In this document: piece by piece, positions 33,901-43,157 of the stretch
Position numbering within the stretch: the first letter of the stretch is position 1
Layout: each line of letters starts with the position of its first letter
Assembly: GCA_016125075.1 (NCBI GenBank)
Contig: WGMO01000014.1
Location: 1 to 64,000, forward strand
Direction: 5' to 3'
DNA: 64,000 bases
Source: Terrimonas sp.
Lineage (GTDB): Bacteria > Bacteroidota > Bacteroidia > Chitinophagales > Chitinophagaceae
The notes under the pieces: model-generated
Database searches by the model: none
Told to the model about the DNA's origin: nothing
The model's input: only the letters and a program-made list of their open reading frames with translations
Made by a program: the position numbers and the translations under genes

Positions 33901-36063
33901 ATGATAAAAAAATATTTCTTCTTGCTCCTGTTTGTGTTGGGTGTAAAGTCCCTGATGGCACAGGCCATTCAGTATGTGGACAGGATCAATAATGAAAACC
34001 ACGAAGAGATCGGTTATTGGTTTATCTCACCTGACCTGATACCGGGCGATGCCTATTTAAAGAACCTGGATACGATTGCGGAAAAATGCCCCTATACTTT
34101 ACTGTTCCTGACAGCAAGGGATGGAGCGAATTTTTATGAATACGAAAAGATGCACCCTGTTTTTAAGAAACTGGTGGCAAAAGCGCATGCTTATGGACTG
34201 AAAGTGGGGCTACAGCTCTGGGGGAATTATCAGGATAAGGCAATTGAGGGCTCACAAAGAATGATCATCGAAAATGAAGTGGAGCTCGACCCGTCCGGAA
34301 AGGCAAGGTTTACTGCCAAAGCAAAATTCATCCGTTTTCCCGACCGGTTGCTGAAAACTGATTTGTTCCGGGTATATGCCTTCAAAAAAACCGGCGAAGG
34401 TTTTTATGACCCCTCCACTTTAAAAGATATTACTGCCCAATGTGAAACCGGGTTGCCGGACAAGGAAACGGTGATCGTCAATATCAACGGGGGAGAATCG
34501 GTGAAAGGGATGACGGCCTGTATCATGACAGAAGAATATTGCAGCCAGAGCAGCATGTGGGGAGATGTTGAGATCAACGGTTTCACGGAAGCCATGCAAC
34601 AATACAGTGATATCCCTTTTGATGGATTTGCACTGGATGAATACGGGAACAAGTTTGTGGCCAGGTCCATTGAACAGGCGCCGGATTTTGTTTTCCGGGG
34701 CCAGTGGTATTCGACCGATATGGCAGCAGCCTTTCAACAACAGCAGGGAGAACCCCTGGACCGGCTGCTCTTCGACACCCGGTATGCTCCGCAGGGTCAA
34801 CCGGAAAAAAGGATGCGGGCGATCAGCCATTATATGGACTTTATGCGGGGTGGCGCCCTCCGGGTTGAAACAGCCGTGTATAAAAACGCTTATGCGATCT
34901 TCGGAAAAAACATATTCACGGGTATCCACGATACCTATCACAACAGTTTAGTGAACGATGAAATTTGGGCGAACGGCATTTCCTGGTGGCGGATACCCAC
35001 GGTATATGGTCAAACCGATGAAAAGACTTCATTGCCGGTGCAGATGGGTGTAGCCATGGCGCATAAGGTGAATGCCATGTATAATCAATTTTACAGTAAT
35101 GTATTTCCGCCTGTACAGGAAAAAGCGCTGACAGATCTTCGGTATGGTGTCAGAACCCATTACCACGCCCTCCATGATAAACGGCCCAACCGATTTGACC
35201 TCCAGATGCCCATGGCCATTGAAGGGATCAACAAAGTGGAGAACTGTTCGCGGTTACTGAACCGGTATGATCCCGAACTGCCTGATATCCGCTTATTGGT
35301 GGTGTTTGGCCGGGAGGCTTTGCAAAACTGGTACCCAAATGAAGCCAACCGGGGTGTTTATGATATCAATGACAAATTGCAGATAGAAGAAAAGGCAAAA
35401 GCCGTATGGGCCGCCGGTTATATGAACGCGTTAGTGCCCTCTGATTTAATAGAAGAGGATCAGATTACGATCAATAAGGAAGGTAAAGCAGTCCTGAACG
35501 GACATGTCTTTGACGCGGTGTTGTATCTCTATCCCCAGTTTGCAAAAGAAAAAACCCTGTCCTTCCTTGAAGCATTTGAAAAAAAGGGTGGCAGGCTCAT
35601 GCTGGAAGGGAAGGCTGATCATGATTTTAATGCCATCAATATTGAGCAAAGGTTCAATGGAATTTATAAGGCAGCCACCGTACAGGGATTTGCCATTGGC
35701 CAATTGGCGAACCTGGGCCTGGAAAAAAACCTTGTCCCTGATGGATGCAGGACCGGAGACGGGTCCTATGTTTTTACCGATATCCATTCACTCAGGACCG
35801 GGCAGCCGGCCTTGTTCAGGATCAATATTGAAGGAGATGTATACGAAGGCCAATATACCGGGATGGCGATCATCAGGGCCGGTAAACAGGAGGGTGTGAT
35901 GAAAATGGCCGCCGCCGGTTTCCGGGAACTGAAACGGAACGGCAAGGCCATCCTTTGTTTCAAAAAACCGGTTGACATTTTCTTGCAAAGAGAAGGCGCT
36001 GTTGTAAAGATGACGCTGGTTGACAAGAAAAAATCCATCCGGCCACTGGTCAATAAATTATGA
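33901..36063 (+). CDS. Unassigned TIM-barrel glycoside hydrolase-like protein (paralogue A)
   Basis: 720 residues with a signal peptide (MIKKYFFLLLFVLGVKSLMA). The N-terminal 400 residues look like a (beta/alpha)8 barrel: IGYWFIS, YTLLFLTARDG, GLKVGLQLW, DIPFDGFALDEYGN (Asp246-Glu247), IFTGIHDTYHN (His343), GISWW and GQTDEKTS (Asp373-Glu374). Glu247 and Glu374 are candidate acid/base and nucleophile. The region from about 455 to 600 (IRLLVVFGREALQNWYP, FDAVLYLYPQF, KGGRLMLEG) resembles the GATase-like trimerisation domain of GH42 enzymes, and a beta-rich C-terminus follows. I know no family that fits it clearly; GH42- or GH164-like ancestry is a guess. A paralogue of matching length lies at 56934. 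Its TGA overlaps a possible ATG for the GH2 gene. Confidence 0.7.
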   Translation: MIKKYFFLLLFVLGVKSLMAQAIQYVDRINNENHEEIGYWFISPDLIPGDAYLKNLDTIAEKCPYTLLFLTARDGANFYEYEKMHPVFKKLVAKAHAYGLKVGLQLWGNYQDKAIEGSQRMIIENEVELDPSGKARFTAKAKFIRFPDRLLKTDLFRVYAFKKTGEGFYDPSTLKDITAQCETGLPDKETVIVNINGGESVKGMTACIMTEEYCSQSSMWGDVEINGFTEAMQQYSDIPFDGFALDEYGNKFVARSIEQAPDFVFRGQWYSTDMAAAFQQQQGEPLDRLLFDTRYAPQGQPEKRMRAISHYMDFMRGGALRVETAVYKNAYAIFGKNIFTGIHDTYHNSLVNDEIWANGISWWRIPTVYGQTDEKTSLPVQMGVAMAHKVNAMYNQFYSNVFPPVQEKALTDLRYGVRTHYHALHDKRPNRFDLQMPMAIEGINKVENCSRLLNRYDPELPDIRLLVVFGREALQNWYPNEANRGVYDINDKLQIEEKAKAVWAAGYMNALVPSDLIEEDQITINKEGKAVLNGHVFDAVLYLYPQFAKEKTLSFLEAFEKKGGRLMLEGKADHDFNAINIEQRFNGIYKAATVQGFAIGQLANLGLEKNLVPDGCRTGDGSYVFTDIHSLRTGQPALFRINIEGDVYEGQYTGMAIIRAGKQEGVMKMAAAGFRELKRNGKAILCFKKPVDIFLQREGAVVKMTLVDKKKSIRPLVNKL

Positions 36064-36128
36064 GGAGATCATTAAAAAATAGGTTACTCTTCCCTGTTAT
36101 GGGGATTGCTTGCAAAGCGATACGTGAC

Positions 36129-38837
36129 ATGAAAAAAATTATTTTACTGGTATGTATTAGCTGTTTGGCAGAGGCGGTTTGGGCCCAGGTCCATAATGAT
36201 GCGCGGGATGCACAGCGGATCTACCTGGATTCCAGGACCGTGCACGGGGGTGGGTATGACTGGCAAATGAAAAAAGCGACGGATCTTCATGACCGGGCAG
36301 AAGATAATTCCCAAACCGGATTTTCCGCAAACGGATGGATGCCTGCTATCGTTCCCGGAACGGTACTGCAATCACTGGTGTATAACCAGGTCTTTCCCGA
36401 GCCCTATTTCGGGGTGAACAATAAATTATCTGCGCAAAAGATCCCGGACATTGCCCAGGCCGGCCGGGCTTTTTATACCTATTGGTTTCGTACCGAATTT
36501 TCAGTGCCGGCCGATTACCAGGGGAAAAATATCTGGCTGCAGGTGGATGGTGTCAATTACCGGGCTGAGTTCTGGCTCAATGGAAACCTGGTGACAACAG
36601 TTTCGGGGATGTTCCAGCAGGATTATATTGATATCACAGATTTTGCGAGGGTGGGGGAACTGAACAGCCTGGCTGTAAAAGTGCTGCCGGTAGACATACC
36701 GGGAACCAATAAGGCCAAACCCTGGAGGGCAAGGGGTGAAAATAAAAATGGCGGAGATGGGAATATCGGTTTGAACACGACCATGCTGATGTCGGTGGGT
36801 TGGGATTTTACCTTTAAAGATGGTATCCGTGACCGTAATACCGGTATCTGGAGAAGTATCTCCTTATACAGCACCCGTAAAGTGGCCTTACGCCATCCTT
36901 TTGTAAAAACAAAATTGTCAAAACCTGCTTACGATAAGGCAGAGCTTTCCCTGTCGGTAGAACTGGCTAATGCAGCTATGCAGACCGTCAACTGCCTGGT
37001 AAAAGGGCAGATTACCGGGGAGGATATCTCCTTTCAAAAACAATGCACCCTCATCAGGGGGGAGCAAAAGGAACTGGAATTTACTCCAAAGGAATATGCA
37101 CAGCTGGTAATGTTACATCCACGCTTATGGTGGCCCGTGAATAAAGGGGCACCAGCATTATATGAACTGAAACTGGAAGTATATATCAATGGCGAACTGG
37201 CCGACTCGGTAAAGACGAAGTTCGGGGTGAGGGAGATAAGGGTAGACAGGAATGCTCCCGACAGTTCAAAAAATTTTTATATCAATGGCAGAAAGATATT
37301 TATCAGAGGTGCCAACTGGATTCCGGAAGGCATGCTGCGGAATTCAGACGAAAGGATGTATGCCGAACTCCGGTATACACAGCAATCCGGTGTCAACCTG
37401 TTAAGGCTTTGGGGCGGTGGGATTGCCGAATCGGATTATTTCTACCAGCGCTGCGATGAAATGGGTATCCTGGTCTGGCAGGAATTCTGGCTGACGGGAG
37501 ATACCAAACACCCGCATGACCAGGACCTGTATCTCAATAACCTCAAGTCTACAGTTAAACGCATACGCAATCACCCTTCACTTATTTTCTACGTAGCTTC
37601 CAATGAGAGTACAGAAGTGTCCGGAACCCGGCAATGCCTCATGCAACTGGATGGCACCCGACCCTACCAGATGCAATCGGAAACAGACGGGGTGCATGAC
37701 GGGAGTCCTTATCAGCAGGTGAATCCCATGCAGCATTATGAAAATACCGCATCGAACCGGGGGAGCAGGGTGGATGGTTTTAACCCCGAATATGGGGCGC
37801 CTTCCCTGCCTACCGTTGAAGCGCTTTATGAAATGATGGAGAAAAAAGACCTCTGGCCCATCAACAAGGAGGTTTGGGACTATCTAGACGGGAACGGGTT
37901 CCACGGTATGACCACAATATTTAAAAACCTCGTGGATCAATATGGCGCATCAACATCCATTGAGGAATTTGCCGAAAAGGCCCAGCTGCTCAATGCCATG
38001 AATGCAAAATCGATCTGGGAGGTATGGAATGAAAATAAATTTGAGTATGGTGACCGGTATTGCTCCGGCTTGCTCTTCTGGTACCTGAATTCACCCGTCC
38101 GGCAGGTATGTGGAAGGATGTGGGACTGGTCGCTTGAACCCACCGCTGCGTTGTATTATACACAGAACGCCTTAGCACCCCTGCATGCACAGTTTGATTA
38201 TATCAGGAACACGGTATCGGTGTATAATGATTATTTTCAGTCCTTCAGTAATTACAAACTGGTGGCGGATGTTTATGACCTGGATAGTAAAAGGGTATTT
38301 TCACAGACTCGCTTACTCAAGACAATTGGTGAGGATGCAGTACTCAATGATGTGTTGAAACTTGTTTTTCCACAAAATATTTCACCGGTCCATTTTATCA
38401 GGCTTTCCCTCCAGGATAACAAGGGCAAAGAGGTTGCCAATAGTTTTTATTGGCGGTCGACGGACACCTATACAGGGAAGGAAACCTTAACGGGGCCGGC
38501 ATCGGGAGGATTTGCTCCCCTGGAATCGATGAAAAAAACAACGGTAAAATCGAAGTATTCCCTGCAGCAGAAGGGCGATCGCTTTTTCCTGGAAGCGGAT
38601 ATCAGTAACCCGACCAAACAGATCGCCTTCTTTGTTCAGTTGCAGTTGCTGGACGCGGATGGAGCCCCGGTCCGCCCCGCATTTTACACGGACAATTTCT
38701 TTTCACTCTTGCCTGGAGAGACCCGGCATATCCGGATCGAAACAGCGAATGCCCGGGTGGCCGAAAAAAACACATCGTTTGTGGTCAGGGGTTGGAATAT
38801 CAGGCCAGCATCCTATCCAATCAATAAAAAAAGGTAA
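36129..38837 (+). CDS. GH2-family exo-glycosidase (beta-mannosidase/glucosaminidase-like)
   Basis: 902 residues from the ATG at 36129, where the signal peptide MKKIILLVCISCLAEAVWA begins. An ATG at 36060 overlapping the previous stop would add 23 residues before it. Order: jelly-roll domain (WMPAIVPGTVLQSLVYNQV, FWLNGNLV), immunoglobulin-like domain, then the TIM barrel with FIRGANWIPEGML and NLLRLWGGGIAESDYFYQRC. The acid/base is Glu493 (ASNES) and the nucleophile probably Glu554 (NPEYG). Beta-sandwich domains follow. The overall form is that of the GH2 branch with exo-beta-glucosaminidases and mannosidases. It removes terminal beta-linked sugars in the periplasm; the sugar cannot be fixed from sequence. 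Confidence 0.88.
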   Translation: MKKIILLVCISCLAEAVWAQVHNDARDAQRIYLDSRTVHGGGYDWQMKKATDLHDRAEDNSQTGFSANGWMPAIVPGTVLQSLVYNQVFPEPYFGVNNKLSAQKIPDIAQAGRAFYTYWFRTEFSVPADYQGKNIWLQVDGVNYRAEFWLNGNLVTTVSGMFQQDYIDITDFARVGELNSLAVKVLPVDIPGTNKAKPWRARGENKNGGDGNIGLNTTMLMSVGWDFTFKDGIRDRNTGIWRSISLYSTRKVALRHPFVKTKLSKPAYDKAELSLSVELANAAMQTVNCLVKGQITGEDISFQKQCTLIRGEQKELEFTPKEYAQLVMLHPRLWWPVNKGAPALYELKLEVYINGELADSVKTKFGVREIRVDRNAPDSSKNFYINGRKIFIRGANWIPEGMLRNSDERMYAELRYTQQSGVNLLRLWGGGIAESDYFYQRCDEMGILVWQEFWLTGDTKHPHDQDLYLNNLKSTVKRIRNHPSLIFYVASNESTEVSGTRQCLMQLDGTRPYQMQSETDGVHDGSPYQQVNPMQHYENTASNRGSRVDGFNPEYGAPSLPTVEALYEMMEKKDLWPINKEVWDYLDGNGFHGMTTIFKNLVDQYGASTSIEEFAEKAQLLNAMNAKSIWEVWNENKFEYGDRYCSGLLFWYLNSPVRQVCGRMWDWSLEPTAALYYTQNALAPLHAQFDYIRNTVSVYNDYFQSFSNYKLVADVYDLDSKRVFSQTRLLKTIGEDAVLNDVLKLVFPQNISPVHFIRLSLQDNKGKEVANSFYWRSTDTYTGKETLTGPASGGFAPLESMKKTTVKSKYSLQQKGDRFFLEADISNPTKQIAFFVQLQLLDADGAPVRPAFYTDNFFSLLPGETRHIRIETANARVAEKNTSFVVRGWNIRPASYPINKKR

Positions 38838-38902
38838 AATCATTGAGCAAAGCATATCAACACAATTTTTTTCAAAACAGAACACCCCATAACAAACCCC
38901 AC

Positions 38903-40288
38903 ATGAATAAACAATATTTTTTGCTGTTATTGATCACCGTTAGCCTGCTGCTATCGGGTCCTGTGCCGGCACAAAAGTCTCCATCGGCAGCCAGTACGGT
39001 AAAGCGCCCGAATATTATCCTGATCATGGCAGACGATATTGGCTTTGAAACCATCGGCAGCTATGGCAGTGCTGTTTACCGCACGCCCCGGATCGACCAG
39101 ATGGTCAAACAGGGGGCGAAGTTTGAACAATGCTATGCCCAGCCCCTCTGCACCCCCTCGCGTGTCAAATTGATGACCGGGAAATCCAATTTCAGAAATT
39201 ATGAACGATGGGGATACCTGGACCAGAACGAAACCACCTTTGCCAATATGCTGAAGGCGGAAGGATATGCCACCTGTATTGCGGGTAAATGGCAATTAAA
39301 GGGAGACCAGTATGCACCCAATAAAGCAGGGTTCGACGAATACCTGTTGTGGCAGATCACTTTTACCAGTTATAATGAACGATATAAAAATCCACGGGTG
39401 GTGGAAAACGGGGAATTGAAAAAGTATAAAGACGGGGAGTATGGCCCGGAACTCTTTGTCAACTATATCAAGAATTTCATGGAAAGAAAAAAAGACGGCC
39501 CCTTCCTGGTGTACTATCCCATGGTGCTTTCCCATCGGCCCTTTGTGCCTTCGCCGGATAATGGCAAGGCCTATGATGATTTTGTGGTGGTCAACAAGGG
39601 GGAGAGCGGTGGCTCCCGTTCAGACACCAGTTTTTTCAAGGATGAGATGGCGTATGTCGATAAGAATGTCGGGGAGATCATCGATAAGATCCATGAATTG
39701 GGTATCAGTGACAATACGTTGATATTATTTACCGGGGATAACGGAACGGGTGTTGAAATACGGTCTATGATGAAAGACGGAAAGATCATACCGGGTATGA
39801 AAGGACATACCAATGAATATGGCATTCATGTGCCACTGGTCGCTTATTGGGAAGGGAAAATCAAACCCGGGCAGGTCAATGATATCCTGGTGGATTTTTC
39901 CGATTTCCTGCCGACGATCTGTGATGCGGCCGGTGTAAAGATTCCCTCCGGTTTTATCACCGATGGGATCAGTTTCCTTCCCAAATTACTGGGGCAGCCC
40001 TATACGGAAAGGGAATGGCTTTTTTGTCATTACGACCCTCATAAAGGTAGTTATGAAAAAAGAAGGTTTGTCCATAATAAGGAATGGAAATTATATGAGA
40101 CCGGGGAAATATACCATGTAACCGCAGATCCCTATGAGAAATTTCCGGTTGCCGAAAAAGACCTGACCGTTGAACAAAAAAAACTGATCGCCAGTTTTCG
40201 GGAGGTCTTTCCCAAAATGGTTAAAACGGACGTACCCAAGGCTGCCAAGACCAAGGTGAAAAAAAGTGAAGATGAAGATGATGAATAA
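38903..40288 (+). CDS. S1-family sulfatase with GKWQ variant
   Basis: 461 residues from the ATG at 38903, which begins the signal peptide (MNKQYFLLLLITVSLLLSG); an earlier in-frame ATG at 38843 is less likely. The metal site MADDIG and the formylglycine motif PLCTPSRVKLMTG (Cys83) are present. The usual GKWH motif reads AGKWQLKG, so the active-site His is Gln131, a variant that may mark a particular substrate subfamily. FTGDNGTG near 290 completes the metal site. The C-terminus is very charged (KVKKSEDEDDE). It removes sulfate esters from sugars after Cys is converted to formylglycine by a maturase not encoded in this window. Confidence 0.92.
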   Translation: MNKQYFLLLLITVSLLLSGPVPAQKSPSAASTVKRPNIILIMADDIGFETIGSYGSAVYRTPRIDQMVKQGAKFEQCYAQPLCTPSRVKLMTGKSNFRNYERWGYLDQNETTFANMLKAEGYATCIAGKWQLKGDQYAPNKAGFDEYLLWQITFTSYNERYKNPRVVENGELKKYKDGEYGPELFVNYIKNFMERKKDGPFLVYYPMVLSHRPFVPSPDNGKAYDDFVVVNKGESGGSRSDTSFFKDEMAYVDKNVGEIIDKIHELGISDNTLILFTGDNGTGVEIRSMMKDGKIIPGMKGHTNEYGIHVPLVAYWEGKIKPGQVNDILVDFSDFLPTICDAAGVKIPSGFITDGISFLPKLLGQPYTEREWLFCHYDPHKGSYEKRRFVHNKEWKLYETGEIYHVTADPYEKFPVAEKDLTVEQKKLIASFREVFPKMVKTDVPKAAKTKVKKSEDEDDE

Positions 40289-40328
40289 AAAAATGTAACG
40301 TAAATCCATCAGCGAAAATTAATACAGT

Positions 40329-41687
40329 ATGAAAAATAATTCAAGACGTCAATTTATCAAACAATCCACAGCACTCGGCATAGGCACCCTGTTTATGCCC
40401 GGCTTCCTTAGTAATCCTGCCAGCAGCAGATTGAATTTTGCCGTGATTGGTGTGGGTGGAAGGGGCAAGGCCAGTTGGATCCAGCTGCCAAAAGATAGTA
40501 TCGTGGCCATGTGTGATGTGGATGACAGGATGTCGGCGGATGGATTCAGTGAATGCCCCAGGGCCAAACGTTATAAGGATTTCAGGAAGATGTTTGACGA
40601 AATGGGTAAGGATATCGATGCTGTGATCGTTGCAACGCCTGACCATACCCATTTTGCGGCAGCCATGGCAGCAATGGAACTGGGCAAGCATGTATTTGTG
40701 GAAAAACCCCTGACCCATAATATCTGGCAGTCCCGCACACTCAAAAAAGCAGCAGCGCATTATGGAATTGTTTCCCAGATGGGTAACCAGGGACATACCA
40801 CCAATGGGATACGGTTGGTAAAAGAATGGTATGATGCCGGTGTACTCGGTCAGGTAAGGGAAGTCATCAGGTGGTCGGAGGGTCTTCAATCTGACCTGGA
40901 CAGCAAACATTATTTTGAAAAACCGTTGATCATACCCCCACCGGCAGAACCCATACCCGGTGGGCTGGACTGGGACCTTTGGCAGGGGCCTGTTGCCGAA
41001 AGGGCCTATAATAATATCTATGTGCCCCGGCGCTGGAGGGGATTTTATGATTATGGCAGTGGAAAATTAGGCGACTGGGCCTGTCATACGCTGGATGCGC
41101 CCTTCTGGGCTCTCGAACTGGGTATGCCATACATAGTGGAAGGAGAATCAGTTGACCCGGTACCCGATCATAGTTTTGTGGCCACCGAATCGGTGGTAAC
41201 CTGGCATTTTGCAGCAAGAGGTGATAAGGCCCCTGTAACCATGAAATGGTATGAAGGGATAAAAAAGCCAGACATAAGGCCCGAATGGGGTATAGAAAAA
41301 TTGCCCGGTAATGGCATGATCATGATCGGTGATAAAAAGACACTGATCACCGGGGGCCGCCCCAACGATGCCCGGTTACTGGTACCAAAAGAGGAGATGG
41401 ATGCCTTTCTGAAAAATGCACCTGCGCAAACCATTCCAAGAGTGGATGAGGAAAAGCCGGTTAAAGAATGGATCGATGCGATAAAAAACAACAGCTTGCC
41501 GGGATCAAATTTTAATTATGCTTCCGACCTGACCGAGATGATACAGGTGGGGGTGTTGGCACAAAGGTTCGGCGGAAAATTAGAATACAATGCTAAAAAA
41601 ATGAAAATAAAGGGTCGCCCCGACCTGGATCAATATATCAAGGAGCCTGCAAGAAAGGGCTGGGCATATGGAGAAAACTTATGGTAA
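40329..41687 (+). CDS. Exported Gfo/Idh/MocA-family oxidoreductase (Tat signal), PUL copy
   Basis: 452 residues with a twin-arginine signal (NNSRRQFIKQSTALGIGTLF). The Rossmann domain shows LNFAVIGVGGRGKAS and AVIVATPDHTHFAAAMAAME, and the EKP motif is VFVEKPLTHNI. The second domain has QMGNQGHTTNGIRLVKEW and YGSGKLGDWACHTLDAPFW. The length equals that of the minus-strand oxidoreductase at 22105, but the sequences differ clearly, so it is a distant relative rather than a recent copy. It may act NAD-dependently on sugar ends, in the style of GH109, in the periplasm. It lies between a sulfatase gene and a beta-propeller gene, with 27 bp before the latter. Confidence 0.85.
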   Translation: MKNNSRRQFIKQSTALGIGTLFMPGFLSNPASSRLNFAVIGVGGRGKASWIQLPKDSIVAMCDVDDRMSADGFSECPRAKRYKDFRKMFDEMGKDIDAVIVATPDHTHFAAAMAAMELGKHVFVEKPLTHNIWQSRTLKKAAAHYGIVSQMGNQGHTTNGIRLVKEWYDAGVLGQVREVIRWSEGLQSDLDSKHYFEKPLIIPPPAEPIPGGLDWDLWQGPVAERAYNNIYVPRRWRGFYDYGSGKLGDWACHTLDAPFWALELGMPYIVEGESVDPVPDHSFVATESVVTWHFAARGDKAPVTMKWYEGIKKPDIRPEWGIEKLPGNGMIMIGDKKTLITGGRPNDARLLVPKEEMDAFLKNAPAQTIPRVDEEKPVKEWIDAIKNNSLPGSNFNYASDLTEMIQVGVLAQRFGGKLEYNAKKMKIKGRPDLDQYIKEPARKGWAYGENLW

Positions 41688-41714
41688 AAATAATAGGGGT
41701 ATGACTTTATAATC

Positions 41715-43100
41715 ATGGAAAGAAGATCATTTATACAAAAAACTTCTGCCGGGATGGGTGCCTTGATGTTGGCACCCGGTCTTTGGATGCTTTCAATGGA
41801 GAAAGGGAAGAAAAAGCATTTCAAGATCAGGAAATATAAACCCGGGCGTTTTCTCGCGCCGGTCAATTGTATTACACCGGATGATGGTTTTTACCTGCAT
41901 ACTTTCTATGATGTATGCCCTTTAAGCCCCAGCCAGCGATACTTCGCCGTCACCAAATTCCCTTACCAGGAAAAAACACCGCGCTGGGGCGATATGGCAG
42001 AAGTCTGTGTGATCGACCTGCAGGAAGAAACCATCGAAACTGTGTACAAAACAAAAGCCTGGTCCTTCCAGTTGGGGGCCAATGTACAATGGGGAAATGC
42101 AAATGACAGGTACCTGTATACGAATGATATCATCGACAAAAAACCCGTTTGTGTAAGCATCGATCTTGAGACGCACGCGGTGAAAGCCTATTCGGGTTCG
42201 AAATATGATATTGCCCCGGATGAAAAAACGATTGCCAGTCCCAACCTGCTGACCATGAATATCCATCAGTATGGTTATGCAGTGCCGGACAAAGCGTATA
42301 ATCAACCCGGTACTTTTTCAAGGGAGGAAATGGTAAAGGAAGGACTTTGGACCACGGATCTTGAAACAGATACGACAAAGCTCCTGGTAAACTTTCCGCA
42401 ATTTCTTGAAAAGGTGGAGGGCCCGGAGGAAGACCGTGCCTATTACCAAAAATCCATCCTTTATCTTTTTCATACAAAATACAATAACCAGAATACAAGG
42501 ATTCTCCAGGTGATGAGGGGATTGGTGAATAATGACGGAAGGGATGCTTCGCTGTTCTCCATGAACGTGGATGGCAGTAACCTGAAACAATGCCTGACCC
42601 GTGAACAGTGGAATCATAAAGGAAAATTCGGGGGTAGTGGAAACCATCCCAACTGGCACCCGGATGGTGAGCATGTCATTATGAATTGTATTCCGCGCTG
42701 GCTGGGTTATGAGAACATGATGTTTTGCCAGTTCAGGTATGATGGTTCGGATTTCAAAATTTTGTCGGAAATGCATTTGGGCAGTGGGCATGCCACGGTA
42801 AATGCCGACGGATCTTACCTGCTGGCCGATACCTATCCTAAACAGAACTGGGTGGCTTCACCAAAAGGAGAGGTCCCCATCAGGTTGATTGATCTGAGAA
42901 CAGACGAGGAACAGATGATCTGTTCGGTGGCCACCAATGTCGGGAATAACGGGTTGGCTTATAAGAAGGGTGAACCGGGCAGCCAGTATAAACTGGATCC
43001 GCACCCGGCCTGGAGCCGCGATTATAAAAAAGTTTGTTTTAACGGTGCGCCGGAAGGAAGGCGACAGGTATTTATGGCAGATTTAACTGGTATTGTTTAA
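41715..43100 (+). CDS. Exported beta-propeller protein, PL22-like (oligogalacturonide lyase-like)
   Basis: 461 residues with an RR-containing signal (MERRSFIQKTSAGMGALML), possibly Tat. The rest is repeated beta-blades: SPSQRYFAVTKFP, GDMAEVCVIDLQEETIETVY, NWHPDGEHVIMNCIP, HATVNADGSYLLADTYP and WSRDYKKVCFNGAPEGRRQV. The HPNWHPDGEHV motif and the overall order resemble oligogalacturonate lyases of PL22, which cut unsaturated di- and oligo-galacturonides. GH88 and two GH28 genes nearby fit this, but TolB-like non-catalytic propellers share the blades, so activity is not certain. PL22 enzymes are often cytosolic, making an exported form unusual. Confidence 0.65.
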   Translation: MERRSFIQKTSAGMGALMLAPGLWMLSMEKGKKKHFKIRKYKPGRFLAPVNCITPDDGFYLHTFYDVCPLSPSQRYFAVTKFPYQEKTPRWGDMAEVCVIDLQEETIETVYKTKAWSFQLGANVQWGNANDRYLYTNDIIDKKPVCVSIDLETHAVKAYSGSKYDIAPDEKTIASPNLLTMNIHQYGYAVPDKAYNQPGTFSREEMVKEGLWTTDLETDTTKLLVNFPQFLEKVEGPEEDRAYYQKSILYLFHTKYNNQNTRILQVMRGLVNNDGRDASLFSMNVDGSNLKQCLTREQWNHKGKFGGSGNHPNWHPDGEHVIMNCIPRWLGYENMMFCQFRYDGSDFKILSEMHLGSGHATVNADGSYLLADTYPKQNWVASPKGEVPIRLIDLRTDEEQMICSVATNVGNNGLAYKKGEPGSQYKLDPHPAWSRDYKKVCFNGAPEGRRQVFMADLTGIV

Positions 43101-43157
43101 AATAAAATTTCCGGGGTGATACAAAGGTCAATACAATATGGGGATATATGCAATCAA

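Noticed and set aside
36060-36128. ATG overlapping the previous stop as the GH2 start
   Set aside because: It would add a 23-residue charged segment before a complete signal peptide that begins at 36129; kept only as an alternative.
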